From Anthostomella pinea (Eukaryota; Ascomycota; Sordariomycetes; Xylariales; Xylariaceae), in assembly GCA_963556695.1 (NCBI GenBank), contig CAUWAG010000012.1:1054001-1118000 (forward strand): 64,000 bases of DNA, in the 5' to 3' direction. How positions within the stretch are numbered: position 1 is the first letter of the stretch; every line of letters starts with the position of its first letter. Under the pieces are notes generated by a model. That model was given only the letters and a program-made list of their open reading frames with translations. It had not been told where the DNA came from and searched no databases. Made by a program: the position numbers and the translations under genes. Shown here piece after piece: positions 44,036 through 54,097 of the stretch.

Positions 44036-44166
44036 CAGGATTTAGAGGCAGCAGATAGAATTGTATCTTCTAGACTTGGGCGTCGTGATGCTTCAGGCGA
44101 ACAGCAGCACCATGGCCTTTCCAGGGAGAAACTTGACCTTGAATACAAACTCGAAGTAACTAATAT

Positions 44167-44290
44167 TGTTGGAACAGGCTTGAACGATCAATCATAATAC
44201 TCGAGTATGGGGTCAAGGTCATGATGCTGCTGATGGTTTTTTGATCAGGCAGTGATGCAAAACTTATTGATTATTACAATGGCATCAAGG
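44167..44290 (-). mobile_element. Copia remnant: LTR end joined to an integrase piece
   Basis: 44167-44239 matches the LTR at 60884-60955 nearly perfectly (TGTTGGAACAGGCTTGAACG...). Directly next, 44246-44290 ('caggcagtgatgcaaaactt') matches the integrase-coding DNA at about 63836-63880. Everything between is missing, so this is a much-deleted relative of the right-edge copia element. Confidence 0.75.
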
Positions 44291-44527
44291 CAACAAAGAT
44301 AAGCAAGGAAAAGAAGAGATTTTACTGTATCAACGTTCCTGACACGAGACTCGGGATACAGCCAAAGATCTGGATCTTCTGTCGCAAACGTTCCCCCAGA
44401 GGAGGTGACTCGAGGCAATAGATTACGCTACAGTCACAGCAATATTCACATCCCCGCGTGGCAGCACAGACTGTTGAAATAACCCTCCCTCACGCGTAAA
44501 ACCTTTACGCACGCACGAATCTCTCGC

Positions 44528-44602
44528 ACACGCGTACATCCGACACGCGTACATCCGACACGCGTACATCTGACACGCGTACATCCGACACGCGTACATC
44601 CG
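44528..44602. repeat. 15-bp minisatellite with ACGCGT in each unit
   Basis: Five tandem units of ACACGCGTACATCCG (one with a C-to-T change), ending six bases before the ATG at 44608. Each unit contains ACGCGT, the sequence of the MluI cell-cycle box bound by MBF-type factors in yeasts. A regulatory role is only a suggestion. Confidence 0.9.
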
Positions 44603-44607
44603 ACAAG

Positions 44608-44992
44608 ATGGCCTCCAGCAGTGGCAACAGCGGAATCCAAGTCGCTCAAGACCCCGCAAACATCCTGAGAAATAAGAAACTACGATACCTTGGCAAACAC
44701 AACCTTTATGCTAACCTTGTCGACTCTATCGACCTCGACATGATCCATCCAGTCGATCTGAGAGATGACAACACTATTAACATCAACTCGTACACGAGAC
44801 ATCCGTGCATATTGGCGAGTTTGGCATCGGGATTAATGGCGGTAGCAAACAACAGAAGCGCCGGGGCAATATGCCCAAGGGGACAACAGACAAGCTCCGT
44901 GTGTGGTTTGTTTATCATCAATCCCATCCGTACCATACCATGGATGAGAAGAAAGACCTAATGAGGCAGACCGGTTTACAAATGAGTAAGTA
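44608..44992 (+). pseudogene. TALE homeodomain gene fragment
   Basis: From ATG 44608 a frame reads MASSSGNSGIQVAQDPANIL to INSYTRHPC. At about 44804 the homology passes to another frame: HIGEFGIGINGGSKQQKRRG, NMPKGTTDKLRVWFVYHQSH, then DEKKDLMRQTGLQM, ending at a GTAAGT donor (44991). The second part is the first two helices of a TALE (Homeobox_KN) homeodomain, which normally continues after an intron with QISNWFINARRR. That third helix is absent downstream, so the DNA-binding helix is missing. A frame change plus truncation makes this a fragment; the retained donor shows it came from genomic DNA. Confidence 0.65.
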
Positions 44993-45084
44993 AACCGCCA
45001 CAAGCGTCTCTGTCTCCCAAGAGTTCGTGAGCTTGGGGTGAACGTACCGCATGACGAAGCGCGACTTGGTTACGACCATGAATA

Positions 45085-45185
45085 AACGACTTCCTGTTCG
45101 AGATATCATCGCCCTTTCGCATCATACCTCGCCGGCCTCTATATTATACAGGTTGCTGGTAAGCCAGCTGTCAGTGTAGCTGCCC
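45085..45185. repeat. Fragment related to 50375-50475
   Basis: 'acctcgccggcctctatattatacaggttgctgg' corresponds to 'acctcgccgtcctccatattgtatatgttgctgg' at 50400-50435, with 'agctgtcagtgtagctgccc' against 'agctatcaatatagctactc'. It is a second scrap of the gene at 49869-50750. Confidence 0.6.
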
Positions 45186-46828
45186 TCCCCCTTTCTTCCG
45201 CTGTTATCTGGGATTATTCATGCGACCGGGGATTAAGGCCAGGAGGTTGCTAGACGGCCTTGTTTTGTAGTTCATGGAAGCGGCTGCGCATTGGACTAAA
45301 ACCCGCCTCTATGATGGCCATGTGGCTGCCAAGATCAACACTGGAAAATTCCAAGTCAGGAAGCCTGTAAATATAGCCCTCCTGCATACCAAGTCAATGT
45401 GTTGGCCGCATATCCCAGGCCAATCATTCTCAGCCGCCTCGTGACTTCTCTTACGTGACAGCGGTGATAACAAAGGATGATTGGTATAACAGCGATGTAG
45501 TCCTTGTTCTCAGGTAGTATGTATGCTCTGATAAAGGCAGCATCAGGATGACTTATGAACAGACATCCCCTACCCATGGACCTATTTTGTGACAATATAG
45601 GTGAAAGCAGCAACTGGATCGTGAGGGGGGCGGAAAATGTGCTTGGCGTCCTAGCTTGCTGTTTCTTGCTTCCGACATGCGCTCTACACCAGTCACTACA
45701 ACAGGAGGCGGGTAGTTTTTATCCTACCAAATTGTTAGTTCGTACGCCACACGAAGTTTTTAATTTACACCATGTCCTTGTTTAATAGCGGTACCAAACA
45801 CGTAGTGTTTGACTTTATGGGGCACCGATATGGAGAAGTACACAGATGCGCCGTGGTCGAGGCGGAGCTGCGATCCAGTCCGGAGTAAAGTCTTCCGTCT
45901 CTTCTTGAGATTTTCTCTGCTTCTGTCTCTCGCTCTGCGCGCATCGTTTCGTGTGGCTCACAACCTCATGGGCTGATCCCGCACCGGTATCTGGCGACAC
46001 CCCCGTTTGTAGCGATGCCATTCAAGAGCACGAAGGCGTCTTAACAGCACTTAATAGACACTATCGCCTTGCTCTGTGGAGATGGAGTGTAACAAAGCAT
46101 AGAGTACTTATACATCACGGAATAAAATAGTATCTAGCTGTGCGTACTACAAGGCATCAATCCTGTCCCTATTGGAAACTGGACTAGAGTGTGTTTTAAA
46201 ATGCCTATTTTGTCTATTAAGGGTTATAAATGGCTTTAGGCTCTTAAAGTTACTCTCTATTATTTGTCCTTTATTATGCTAGAATAGGAGCTATATCTCT
46301 CTGGTGCCCTGAACACGTTAAAGGTAGCTCTAGGTCGACTAAATACATGAAAGAACACAAAAGGTAGAGAGAAACGTATGCGTATCCACACGGGCCGTTC
46401 TATACCGAGAAGGGACGAGCTTTTTATTAATGGGTACAATGTTTGGGCATTGGTGGTTCGTATTCTAGCAACGTCTAAGCTGCCATGCGCACCAGACAAA
46501 CGAGGCAAACGAGCAAATCCCACTCACTAGTCTACTCCCGCTGTTGCCCTGTCATACTGCAACCAACCACCAGCCCCGTACGTCGCAGTGGGATCCGAGA
46601 TGATAGGCCGACATTCCTTCTTGGCCTTCCTGGCCAATAACGGCAGGGAGCTGTTGGTCTTTTGGGAGTTTCTGCCACAGCAGCACCAGGTCCTTCGTCT
46701 GCGTAAACCTTCCTATACCCTCTTTTTATTCCCGCTTGAAATTCCCCGCTGCCCTATACCTTGACTTGAGGCCATCGATCACTCGGTATAATATAACGTA
46801 ACTGGTAGTATTATAAGCGATCTACAAG
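45186..46828. other. Unassigned, partly AT-rich tract
   Basis: Contains AT-rich stretches (46100-46280, 46740-46800) typical of transition-mutated repeats. A minus frame at 46021-45815 (MASLQTGVSPDTGAGSAHEV) is protein-like but unrecognised. Confidence 0.25.
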
Positions 46829-47060
46829 ATGAGCGACTTGGCAGAACTGCCCACCGGATTAGGCGACGATCTATTTATTGTACGTAAGCTGACTTCTAAT
46901 GATGGAGCTATACCTAAACTAACAAGGATAATATAGAATGTAGTTCATAGTTACCTTTACGCTAGCGATTATTGTATTAATTATGAAACAGGAAGTGAGA
47001 TTTCTTTGAAGATATGGACTAAGTTAATATATAAGCTAATAGGCGCGTGTGCGATGGAAT
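46829..47060 (+). CDS. Possible small two-exon ORF
   Basis: MSDLAELPTGLGDDLFI is followed by GTACGTAAG...AATATAG (46880-46935) and then NVVHSYLYASDYCINYETGS to a TAG at about 47060. It could be a real small gene or the beginning of a decayed element ORF. No family recognised. Confidence 0.2.
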
Positions 47061-47170
47061 AGTTCGTAAGTGACTGCCAGACCGTCCCCAGCTGCGTGGC
47101 ATCGACTGACGGGCGCGTGTGTGATGAAATAGGATGTAAGTGACTGCCAGACCATCCCGAGCTGCGTGGC
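47043..47170. repeat. Tandem duplication of about 70 bp
   Basis: 'gcgcgtgtgcgatggaatag' ... 'gtaagtgactgccagaccgt' ... 'cagctgcgtggca' is repeated directly as 'gcgcgtgtgtgatgaaatag' ... 'gtaagtgactgccagaccat' ... 'gagctgcgtggca'. Two units in direct order. Confidence 0.75.
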
Positions 47171-47673
47171 AAATGGCCCAGGTTTGATTCCTTGTCGCAT
47201 GATGGACGCAATGCCACCTGGCTTTCCGCCTTGCTTGGTAGACCTCAGCTGCTGCCACGCGCCCCATGTTGTCCTGGCATTTGAGTGTCTTCACGATGGC
47301 TGCCCCGGGCACCCACCTCCAGCTCTTGCGACACAACCGTTTGGACTTGGCTGCTATGGCCTTTCCTTCTTCCTATCCACAACCATTTTTCATTCCCTGA
47401 CACCACGACCACGCCATCAACTTCAGCATCAGTCCACAACCTGAACCGAAAACAGGCAAGTCATCTGTCTCCCATCCTACTCTCGACCTCCTTCTATCTC
47501 GTATCTCGCATTTCGCGTCCAAGCCCGTCGCTCACAGGCAGTTCGCACCTTCTAGTAAGCGACGACTCGGGCCACACAAGTACCTCGAATCCCGACACCA
47601 CCCCCGGTACCACGGGGCACGAGTCGCCTTGCCCCGCGCCAACCAAGGCTAACCTAATCATCAACACCCGCGG

Positions 47674-47750
47674 CCATCAGCCACACATCAGCCGCGCATT
47701 AGCCACACATCAGCCGCGCATCAGCCGCGCATCAGCCGCGCATCAGCCAT
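47674..47750. repeat. 12-mer tandem repeat CATCAGCCGCG(C)
   Basis: About seven units of CATCAGCCRCGC in direct array, in the presumed 5' leader region of the JmjC-like gene. Related runs lie at 17783-17812 and, reversed, at 43983-44035. A CCA run (47861-47883) follows. Confidence 0.8.
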
Positions 47751-48012
47751 CCGTGCTTGTGTGCTTGCCTCTCCAGATTGAAATAAAAACCTGTATTTCC
47801 ATACTCGTGAACGGCTGCACTACACCATCGACAAGCACAGTTCTGCTGCAACGACCATAGAACCACCACCACCACCACCACCATTGCTGACAGCCAGACG
47901 TGAGTTACCCGTGTTCATACAAGTCGCAAGCGGCACGTAGTCACGGCCAGTGCACCGCCACCACTACTACCGGGACACGAGCAACGCTATATCCACGAGC
48001 AGGAAAGCCATC

Positions 48013-49321
48013 ATGGGAGACCTACCACCAGAGCAGCCCCAGCTGCCCAACCGAGTCCGAAAGCCGCGCCAGTCGCCCAACCGAGCCAGAAAGCAGCGCC
48101 AGCAGGCAGGTACGAACAAGAGGTATTGCGAGTACTGCGAGGAGGACATAACCGAGTACAGCTGGCTCAGGCACACACAACGAAACAGGCACATAAACAA
48201 TAAGGAGCAAAAGGAACAAAAGGAACAAGAAGCGAAGCCACTAGACAAGGAGGAGATGCTGCGTGAGTTCCTCGCTATCTCAGACCAGGGACTGTCGCCG
48301 CTGTCGCCGCTGTCTTCGGCTTTCCGTGTGGAGATCGCGCGCGCAGGTGGCACAGCCAACATGAGCAAGCCTAGGGAGTCGGATGACATGGGCCTAAAGG
48401 CCCCATTCTTTGTGTCTTCGGGACAGTGCTGGGAAAAGAAGCCGCTGTCGACAGATGAGTTCCTGGATGACCTTTTGGATGGTTTCAGCAAGCAGAAGAC
48501 CCAAATCTATAAGCGCGGGATTGGCCACTTCCCATGCGAAAGCGCGCCCATTACCCAAGTGTTGAAGCAACTTTGGTTCCCCGACCCGGAAAGCACGTTT
48601 TATGCAGTGAACATGGAGGCGAAGTCGGCAGTGATGCGCATTCCTGAGTGCTTATATGGAATATACAACCTGGACCCTGAAGATGTAACGACCACCACGA
48701 ACATCACCCCACAATTCTCCTTTGTGGACATACACGTCGGTAAGTAGACAGGTGGCGAATTATGCACAGGATGAGAGCTGACAACACCGCACAGACCACG
48801 GGAGACACGGGCTGACGGCGCTTTCCGAAGACTGTGTCAAGCTATGGGCGCTATATCCCCTATCGGACCACAACAAGGCCGAGCTGTCCGAGGTATATGA
48901 CAAGAACTCCTTGTTTATTGCGCTGCAAGGACGGCTAGAAAAAGGAGAATTCTGTATCCAGACGGCGGCAGAAGCACTCTACCTCCCACCCGGGTACATC
49001 CACGCAACCGTAACGCTGAGAGGCGGGCTCACCCCGGGTATACAGTTCACAACACCCCACTGCATCGCACCGTCAGAAACGATGTTCATCCTTGACAACG
49101 AGAAGAGAGAGATGACAAAGGAGCATTGCATGCCGCTACTGGAGAGCATCCTCCTCGGCCTACGTTCCCGCGAGGCAAAGTATGTGAAGGAGGCTGAAGC
49201 GGCGCTCTGCCGGTGCTATATGATATGTGCAAAGTGGAAAACAAAGGTACTGGGAGAGGTCACAAAACAGGCTGGGAAGCTGTGCCCAAAATGCAACAGG
49301 TCGTGGAAAAGCCACGACTAA
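48013..49321 (+). CDS. C2H2 zinc-finger plus JmjC-like protein, two exons
   Basis: Exon 1 (48013-48739) and exon 2 (48795-49321) join in phase over a 55-bp intron (GTAAGTAG...GCACAG) to give 417 residues. The ATG at 48013 (gccatcATGG) is the first plausible start. Near the N-terminus lies a single finger, C39-X2-C42-X11-H54-X5-H60 (YCEYCEEDITEYSWLRHTQR), then a charged KEQ repeat. The second half looks like a JmjC/cupin fold: FVDIHVDHG gives an HxD pair (H241, D243) exactly across the intron, LTALSEDCVKLWALYP follows, and LPPGYIHATVTL supplies a distal His (H312), the expected 2-His-1-Asp iron site. The end has CPKCNRSWKSH. A nuclear Fe(II)/2-oxoglutarate dioxygenase-like role is inferred, not shown. 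No damage is seen, unlike the surroundings. Confidence 0.75.
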
Positions 49322-49868
49322 ATGATATTAAAGTGTCTATGAAGCGAATACTGTCGGCCACCTAGTGGTCTAGATAGATATTGATGTCAGCTGGTGGTGC
49401 GTGTACCTTGTAATAGGCCTGGCGAATAGACTTTTGAACAATGAACCCACGCCTTACAGGCGGCATTGAGCAAGGGAGAATGCATCTCCATGTCGATGGC
49501 CATGATATAGATGCTCCTGGCGTTCGTACTGTTCCGGTAATATTCTGCTTTGCGAATGGCAGCACTCCAGTCGACGTATATAGACACCCAGGGTGTGTAT
49601 GGGGACCGCCTCCGCCATGTGAGATGACCACTGAGTGAAGAATCATCTGCCAGAGCATGAGGGTAGCGAGCGAGGGATCCGGCGTAGCTCGGGTTGGATC
49701 CATCCTCTGTTACGACTCTGAAGCCGCTCATCATTGGGCTCTGACATCTACGCAAAATCGTCTGAGCATACTGTTAGCGTAGACCGTTGGCTGCAAGAAG
49801 CCAGGTGACGCGAATATTATTGGCGCCAAGATGTCCGTCTGGAGGGCTGGAGAAGTGGGCATGCGCGG
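49322..49868. other. Unassigned tract downstream of the JmjC-like gene
   Basis: Open frames occur on both strands (for example 49387-49755 minus) but none has a recognisable motif. Confidence 0.25.
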
Positions 49869-50750
49869 TTAGAGGTACTCATAGACCAGTGAGTCACACT
49901 CTTTGTCCATAAGTGAATGTGTGAGGTCGGGCTCTGACCATGCGGTTGAGAGCTGAGCTGTCACTTCGTCGAATAGACGTTGCAATAAAGATGGGGTTGA
50001 GTACACACTATCCACCCCGCCGGATAATCGAGGGAGGGAGGACTGGTATGCTTCTGGGGATGCCGGAGGAACTTCATCATCATCAAGACCAAAGACGATT
50101 ACAGCTTCTCTCCCCACGTAAAGTTCCCGCTATTAAAGTTGTTCAACAAGTTCCTTATTGGTGTCAATAATGACGAACCGTGGTGCTTGTCCAGTTTGGC
50201 GAGCGTTGAGGAGGCTTCGTCGAGAGCGAATAACGACTGAATAGATAGGGAAAGTGGTGGATATAAGCGCATTGGGAAACCCAAATGTATTCTCTTGCCC
50301 CGTCTCAGATCCAAATGATCGTATGCCTTTCCTAATTGGGCTATCGAACTATGAATCCGTGCCTTTATGATCTGCGAGCATTTCTTGACTACGCATCAGA
50401 CCTCGCCGTCCTCCATATTGTATATGTTGCTGGCAAAACAGCTATCAATATAGCTACTCTCTTCCTTTTTGAGGTCATGCCCGTCCTCGATATCGTGGGA
50501 TGTAGGTATTGACACCACGAATGAGTTCTTCACCTCGTTGGTCATTGCGTAAGGAAAAATTTAATGCTGCTAAAATAGAACGACCTTCAGAAAGTTGTTG
50601 AAGTGAAGCTGACAGTGAAAATTCGTTGAAGAAACTTTGTAAGTCTTCGAGACTTTTTGTCAGGTCAAGGGCGTTGACTTTGCTGGAGCGCCAGTCATCA
50701 AGAACTTCGGAGGCCAATTCATAACAGATGCGAGGGTGATTGTCGCTCAT
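49869..50750 (-). pseudogene. Hypothetical fungal protein, frameshifted
   Basis: Starting at ATG 50750, MSDNHPRICYELASEVLDDW continues to about 50500, then after a one-base shift DIEDGHDLKKEESSYIDSCF and ASNIYNMEDGE. An intron-like gap (GTCTGATGCG...CTCGCAG) leads into IIKARIHSSIAQLGKAYDHL, then PPLSLSIQSLFALDEASSTL to FNSGNFTWG, and after another one-base shift REAVIVFGLDDDEVPPASPE to the TAG at 49869. The pieces read as one helical protein of about 270 residues. Two frameshifts make it a pseudogene, and a second fragment exists at 45085-45185. Family not recognised. Confidence 0.5.
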
Positions 50751-51640
50751 GGTGTTACTAGAACAATAGGGTGCTGTTCGTTGCAGAGTCGCGGTCGTCC
50801 TGGGATAGTTAAGAACAATTTCTTAAGTGGCCGGACAGGTTCCCAGCTGAGTATATGAGACAAGTGGGCCACAAAAGCCGTGGTCGTCATTAAGTTTGAA
50901 AGTGCATCAATTTATAGCTCTTATAACCTCTTCTTGCGAACGAGTGCGTCATACTATATGGGAAGGTTCGTCTCTTGCCAGATTTTGTATGTACAATATT
51001 ATGAGTCACAGACTGCGTCGCATGATATGCAGACGGGCGCTTGCTCCGTGGACTAGTCAATTTTGATTCGATATAGGTTAGGGTGCATGGGCTGGGCAGG
51101 AAGTCAGTGCTAGAATTAACTATGGAGCTTTGGTAGCATTGCTTCCCACTAGGGGGAAATCCTAGCAGCGTCTGCTTGCAGCCGAGGTTGCCGGAATGCC
51201 CACGTCCACCAGTCCCGCTGGAAGTTCGATTGTGTATGTACCGATTGCGTATGTACTAGGGAGAAAGAATGACAGGGGAGGCGAATTGACCCGCTCGCTT
51301 CTTATCAGGGGCTGGGAACTGATTGAGTCGACTGCTGCTGCTGCTTGTGGTGTGGCGATTCAAGGGGTCGCCTGCGTTGTCACGCCAGGCTCAGCCCACC
51401 CATAACCATCGTTGGCGGCTGCCGAATCACCTGAACCCCTGTTTCTGATAATGATTGGTTACCACTTTGTGATTCTCCAGCCTGATTTGGCAATTAGGCA
51501 ATCATGGGGGCAACGTTGTCAGTCCACCAACCCGCAGCAAAAGGTGCTCTCACACGGCAACCAATTGTGCAGTGTTTGGCATTATAGACCGAAAGTCGCG
51601 TCGCGTTGCTCCTCGGCTCACCTCTTGTCTGTCTATCGTT
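50751..51640. other. Unassigned tract
   Basis: No gene, terminal repeat or second copy recognised. Confidence 0.3.
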
Positions 51641-51644
51641 TTTA

Positions 51645-51960
51645 TAAACGAGATACATGAGATAACCGAGGATGGCTATGAATCACTCATGACCACTCAT
51701 TTACGTACGTGTCAGACACTAGGAAACCCCAAGCTGGGACGCTAAGCTCGTTTTACGTGCTGCTCACAATTCAGTTCCAACCCGTAGATCAACTTCTGTT
51801 CACGATCCAGTCCCTGCTCATGATCATGTTTCATCTTCCTTAATTATCCAACTAATCCTATGATCTCCATTGCCACCTCACGTAGGTATGCAGTACAGCC
51901 ACCCTGCGAATAAGAAGGTGCTTGCCCGGTTTGAATGGTCAGTCCTTGAGGAAGAGGCTC
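51645..51960. repeat. Right-end fragment of the TIR-bounded repeat plus flank
   Basis: 'gatacatgagataaccgagg' through 'catgaccactcatttacg' (to 51705) matches the right ends at 10367 and 21964. The following 'acactaggaaaccccaagct' and 'cagccaccctgcgaa' also match the flanks at 10375-10410 and 21975-22030. Confidence 0.65.
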
Positions 51961-52299
51961 GACGGAGCCTAGCTGAGTGACTCACTAGACGCGGGTAAAA
52001 TCATACACTGATTATCGAGAAGGAGTAGACCTGCCTAATGCGACTCGTAAGGGACCCTGAAGCCGTTTCGCCATTACTCCGATTTCACCAAATCTTTTAG
52101 TTCGCCTTCCTGATCTCTCTGAATACCATACCATCAATACCAATTTCATGAGACTGGCAGCGGAAGGCGATTGTACGCAACGACAAACAGACATCACGCA
52201 CCAATAGTGTCTATACGGGTAGCCGACGTGTTGGTTAGAGAGCGCCTCGACCGGTATACCAATGTTTACATTAGCTTCTACCTGCGACGGTTTTCTTAC

Positions 52300-52557
52300 T
52301 TTGTATGAAGGTATGGGTCTCTCATGGCTCCGAGGGTTCACGAGATCCTGCCGGTAACGTTCAGAAGAGAGGCGGATGACCCAATCGCCCGGATTATCGT
52401 GTGGATTCTGGACCGTGACTTCGTCTGAGAAGAGCGTTCGTATCAGCTCCTCCAGAGCCTCCGGAGAGTGGTATTTATTGCAAAAAGCGAGCCTCTCTCG
52501 TGCGTCATCTTCCGTAAGCTCGATCCGCTTCGACGCCCTCCACTTGCGAAGCCACAT
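52300..52557 (-). pseudogene. Tc1/mariner transposase fragment
   Basis: The frame MWLRKWRASKRIELTEDDAR, LFSDEVTVQNPHDNPGDWVI and RLSSERYRQDLVNPRSHERP corresponds to residues about 121-202 of the transposase at 40723-41757 with clear divergence. It includes the first catalytic Asp only. Both ends are lost; the upstream side joins the segmental repeat at 52587. Confidence 0.8.
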
Positions 52558-52586
52558 GTTATGGATAAATGGAGGAACGCCTCGAA

Positions 52587-53222
52587 TGATGACTGAGAAT
52601 GATTGGCCATCAATGTTACAGGGCGTTTCTCATGCATGTGTATTACGCCATGCCACTGACTCCTGACCTATCCTTCATAGCCCCTCGAGAGCATCGAAGG
52701 CGTGCCATCGGACGAGGCATCGATGACCGGTTTGGAAACCTGTGAGGGTGTCTTCAGGATGACTCATGGACATCTAAGAAGCCCGCAGAGACTGCCGACC
52801 TATGGATGGAGGCGGCTGAGAATGATTGGTCATGAGTGGCTATGAGTCCAAGAGTCCAAGAGGGGAACACGACGGAGACGCATGCATCTTCCAGCTGTCA
52901 CACATGCCGCTGCTTCTCCACAACTGGGGTTCTTCTGTCCTGGCTAACAATATCCACATGCTAGTGCTAAAATAAGTCACCAGCATTGCCTTGGCGGCCG
53001 ACACGACCAGGCTAGACGATCAGATACACGGTCAAGGTAAGGTCAAGGTCAAGAGGAAAGGGGCACAGACGTCACCCTGTGTGAGAGCAGAAGTTACTGC
53101 CAATAACCCCGTTTCTGCTCTTGATCCAGTTCCTAGAAGCGCCTCTATCCACTCCATCCACTCAGCCCAAAAGCCAAATCTGGATCTCGTGTCAGCATCG
53201 ATCCAATACCGCCCACCCTTCA
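52587..53222. repeat. Segmental repeat, same orientation as 12918-13557
   Basis: This aligns with 12918-13557 from 'tcgaatgatgactgagaatg' to 'aataccgcccacccttcag' with many transitions. The 3' limits coincide in both copies. Confidence 0.75.
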
Positions 53223-53995
53223 GCATGAGCAATGCCCTCTTCCTGTTCTTCGAACACGGTCACCGTCTCGGCCCCTGGGACGAACAAGCCCATGATTGCG
53301 AGAGCCTCTCGGTCAACTATACATGACCAGCTGGTAGCTAGGATCAGGCTGGTAATACCTCCGCAATACGGCCGTATGATGCCTTTATGCATACCTAAGT
53401 GGCTATGTGCCTTGTTGGTAGCGGTTCCAAAATCAGGACCAGGGTCACGATAGGTGGCTATTGGTCTGGATTCTGGAAGGTTGCTTGTTTGAAAGAAAGG
53501 ATGGGTGGTGTCCCCATCCCAGAAGTAGCTACCATCCCAGTTGGGTACAAGGTACCTTGTATCCTGGTCCGTGACCCATCCGTCATTGTGGCTGGAAAAT
53601 GGGTTGAGGAGCCACAGCTACGTCTCGTTGACTCCTTTCACCAACTTCCCGTACATCTACGTTCCGCCATGACGCAACGCTATCCTTCTTAACACCTCGG
53701 AACGAAAGCCTAATGGAAACCCATCATTTAATGTTAGAAGGACCAAACAAGGCCAATAGGGCATTTTGGGGACACCTAGCCCACAACATCAGACCCTTCT
53801 GATGAGTTCACATTTTCAACCATATGAACTACTGTACACACTGTTTAATAACACATGCATGGGATAAAGTGAGGCTGGTTATTAGGATTCCCCATACAAC
53901 TCTATAAACCCCACCGGCCTACCTTATCCAAAAGCGGCGTCATGAGTTGAGCACTGTAGTATTGTAATGTATTTATCTACCTAGGTGCTCGGGCA
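53223..53995. other. Unassigned tract
   Basis: An open frame at 53399-53692 (VGYKVPCILVRDPSVIVAGK) is protein-like without a known motif. A scrap of the TIR repeat ('cacatgcatgggataaagtg', 53851-53870) is present. Confidence 0.25.
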
Positions 53996-54097
53996 ATTCA
54001 GAGCTTTGAGCGCTGGTCGGGTGTCTGGAATGTGAGGAAATGATCGAGAAGACCGATAACATGAACCTTGGACTCTGACCTGTCCTTGACTCGGACC

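Noticed and set aside
44528..44602. Regular short repeats that could suggest a CRISPR array
   Set aside because: They are a head-to-tail minisatellite with no spacers, in a eukaryotic context.
47167..47195. tRNA-like A and B box strings (TGGCAAATGG, GGTTTGATTCC)
   Set aside because: The two boxes are too close together for a tRNA or tRNA-derived SINE and no cloverleaf can be drawn.
47285..47860. 191-codon frame upstream of the JmjC-like gene
   Set aside because: It is low-complexity Ser/Thr/Pro sequence that includes the 12-mer array. It is more likely leader or repeat DNA than a protein gene.
49387..49755. Overlapping 113- and 122-codon minus-strand frames after the JmjC-like gene
   Set aside because: They overlap one another in different frames and show no domain, so neither can be preferred.
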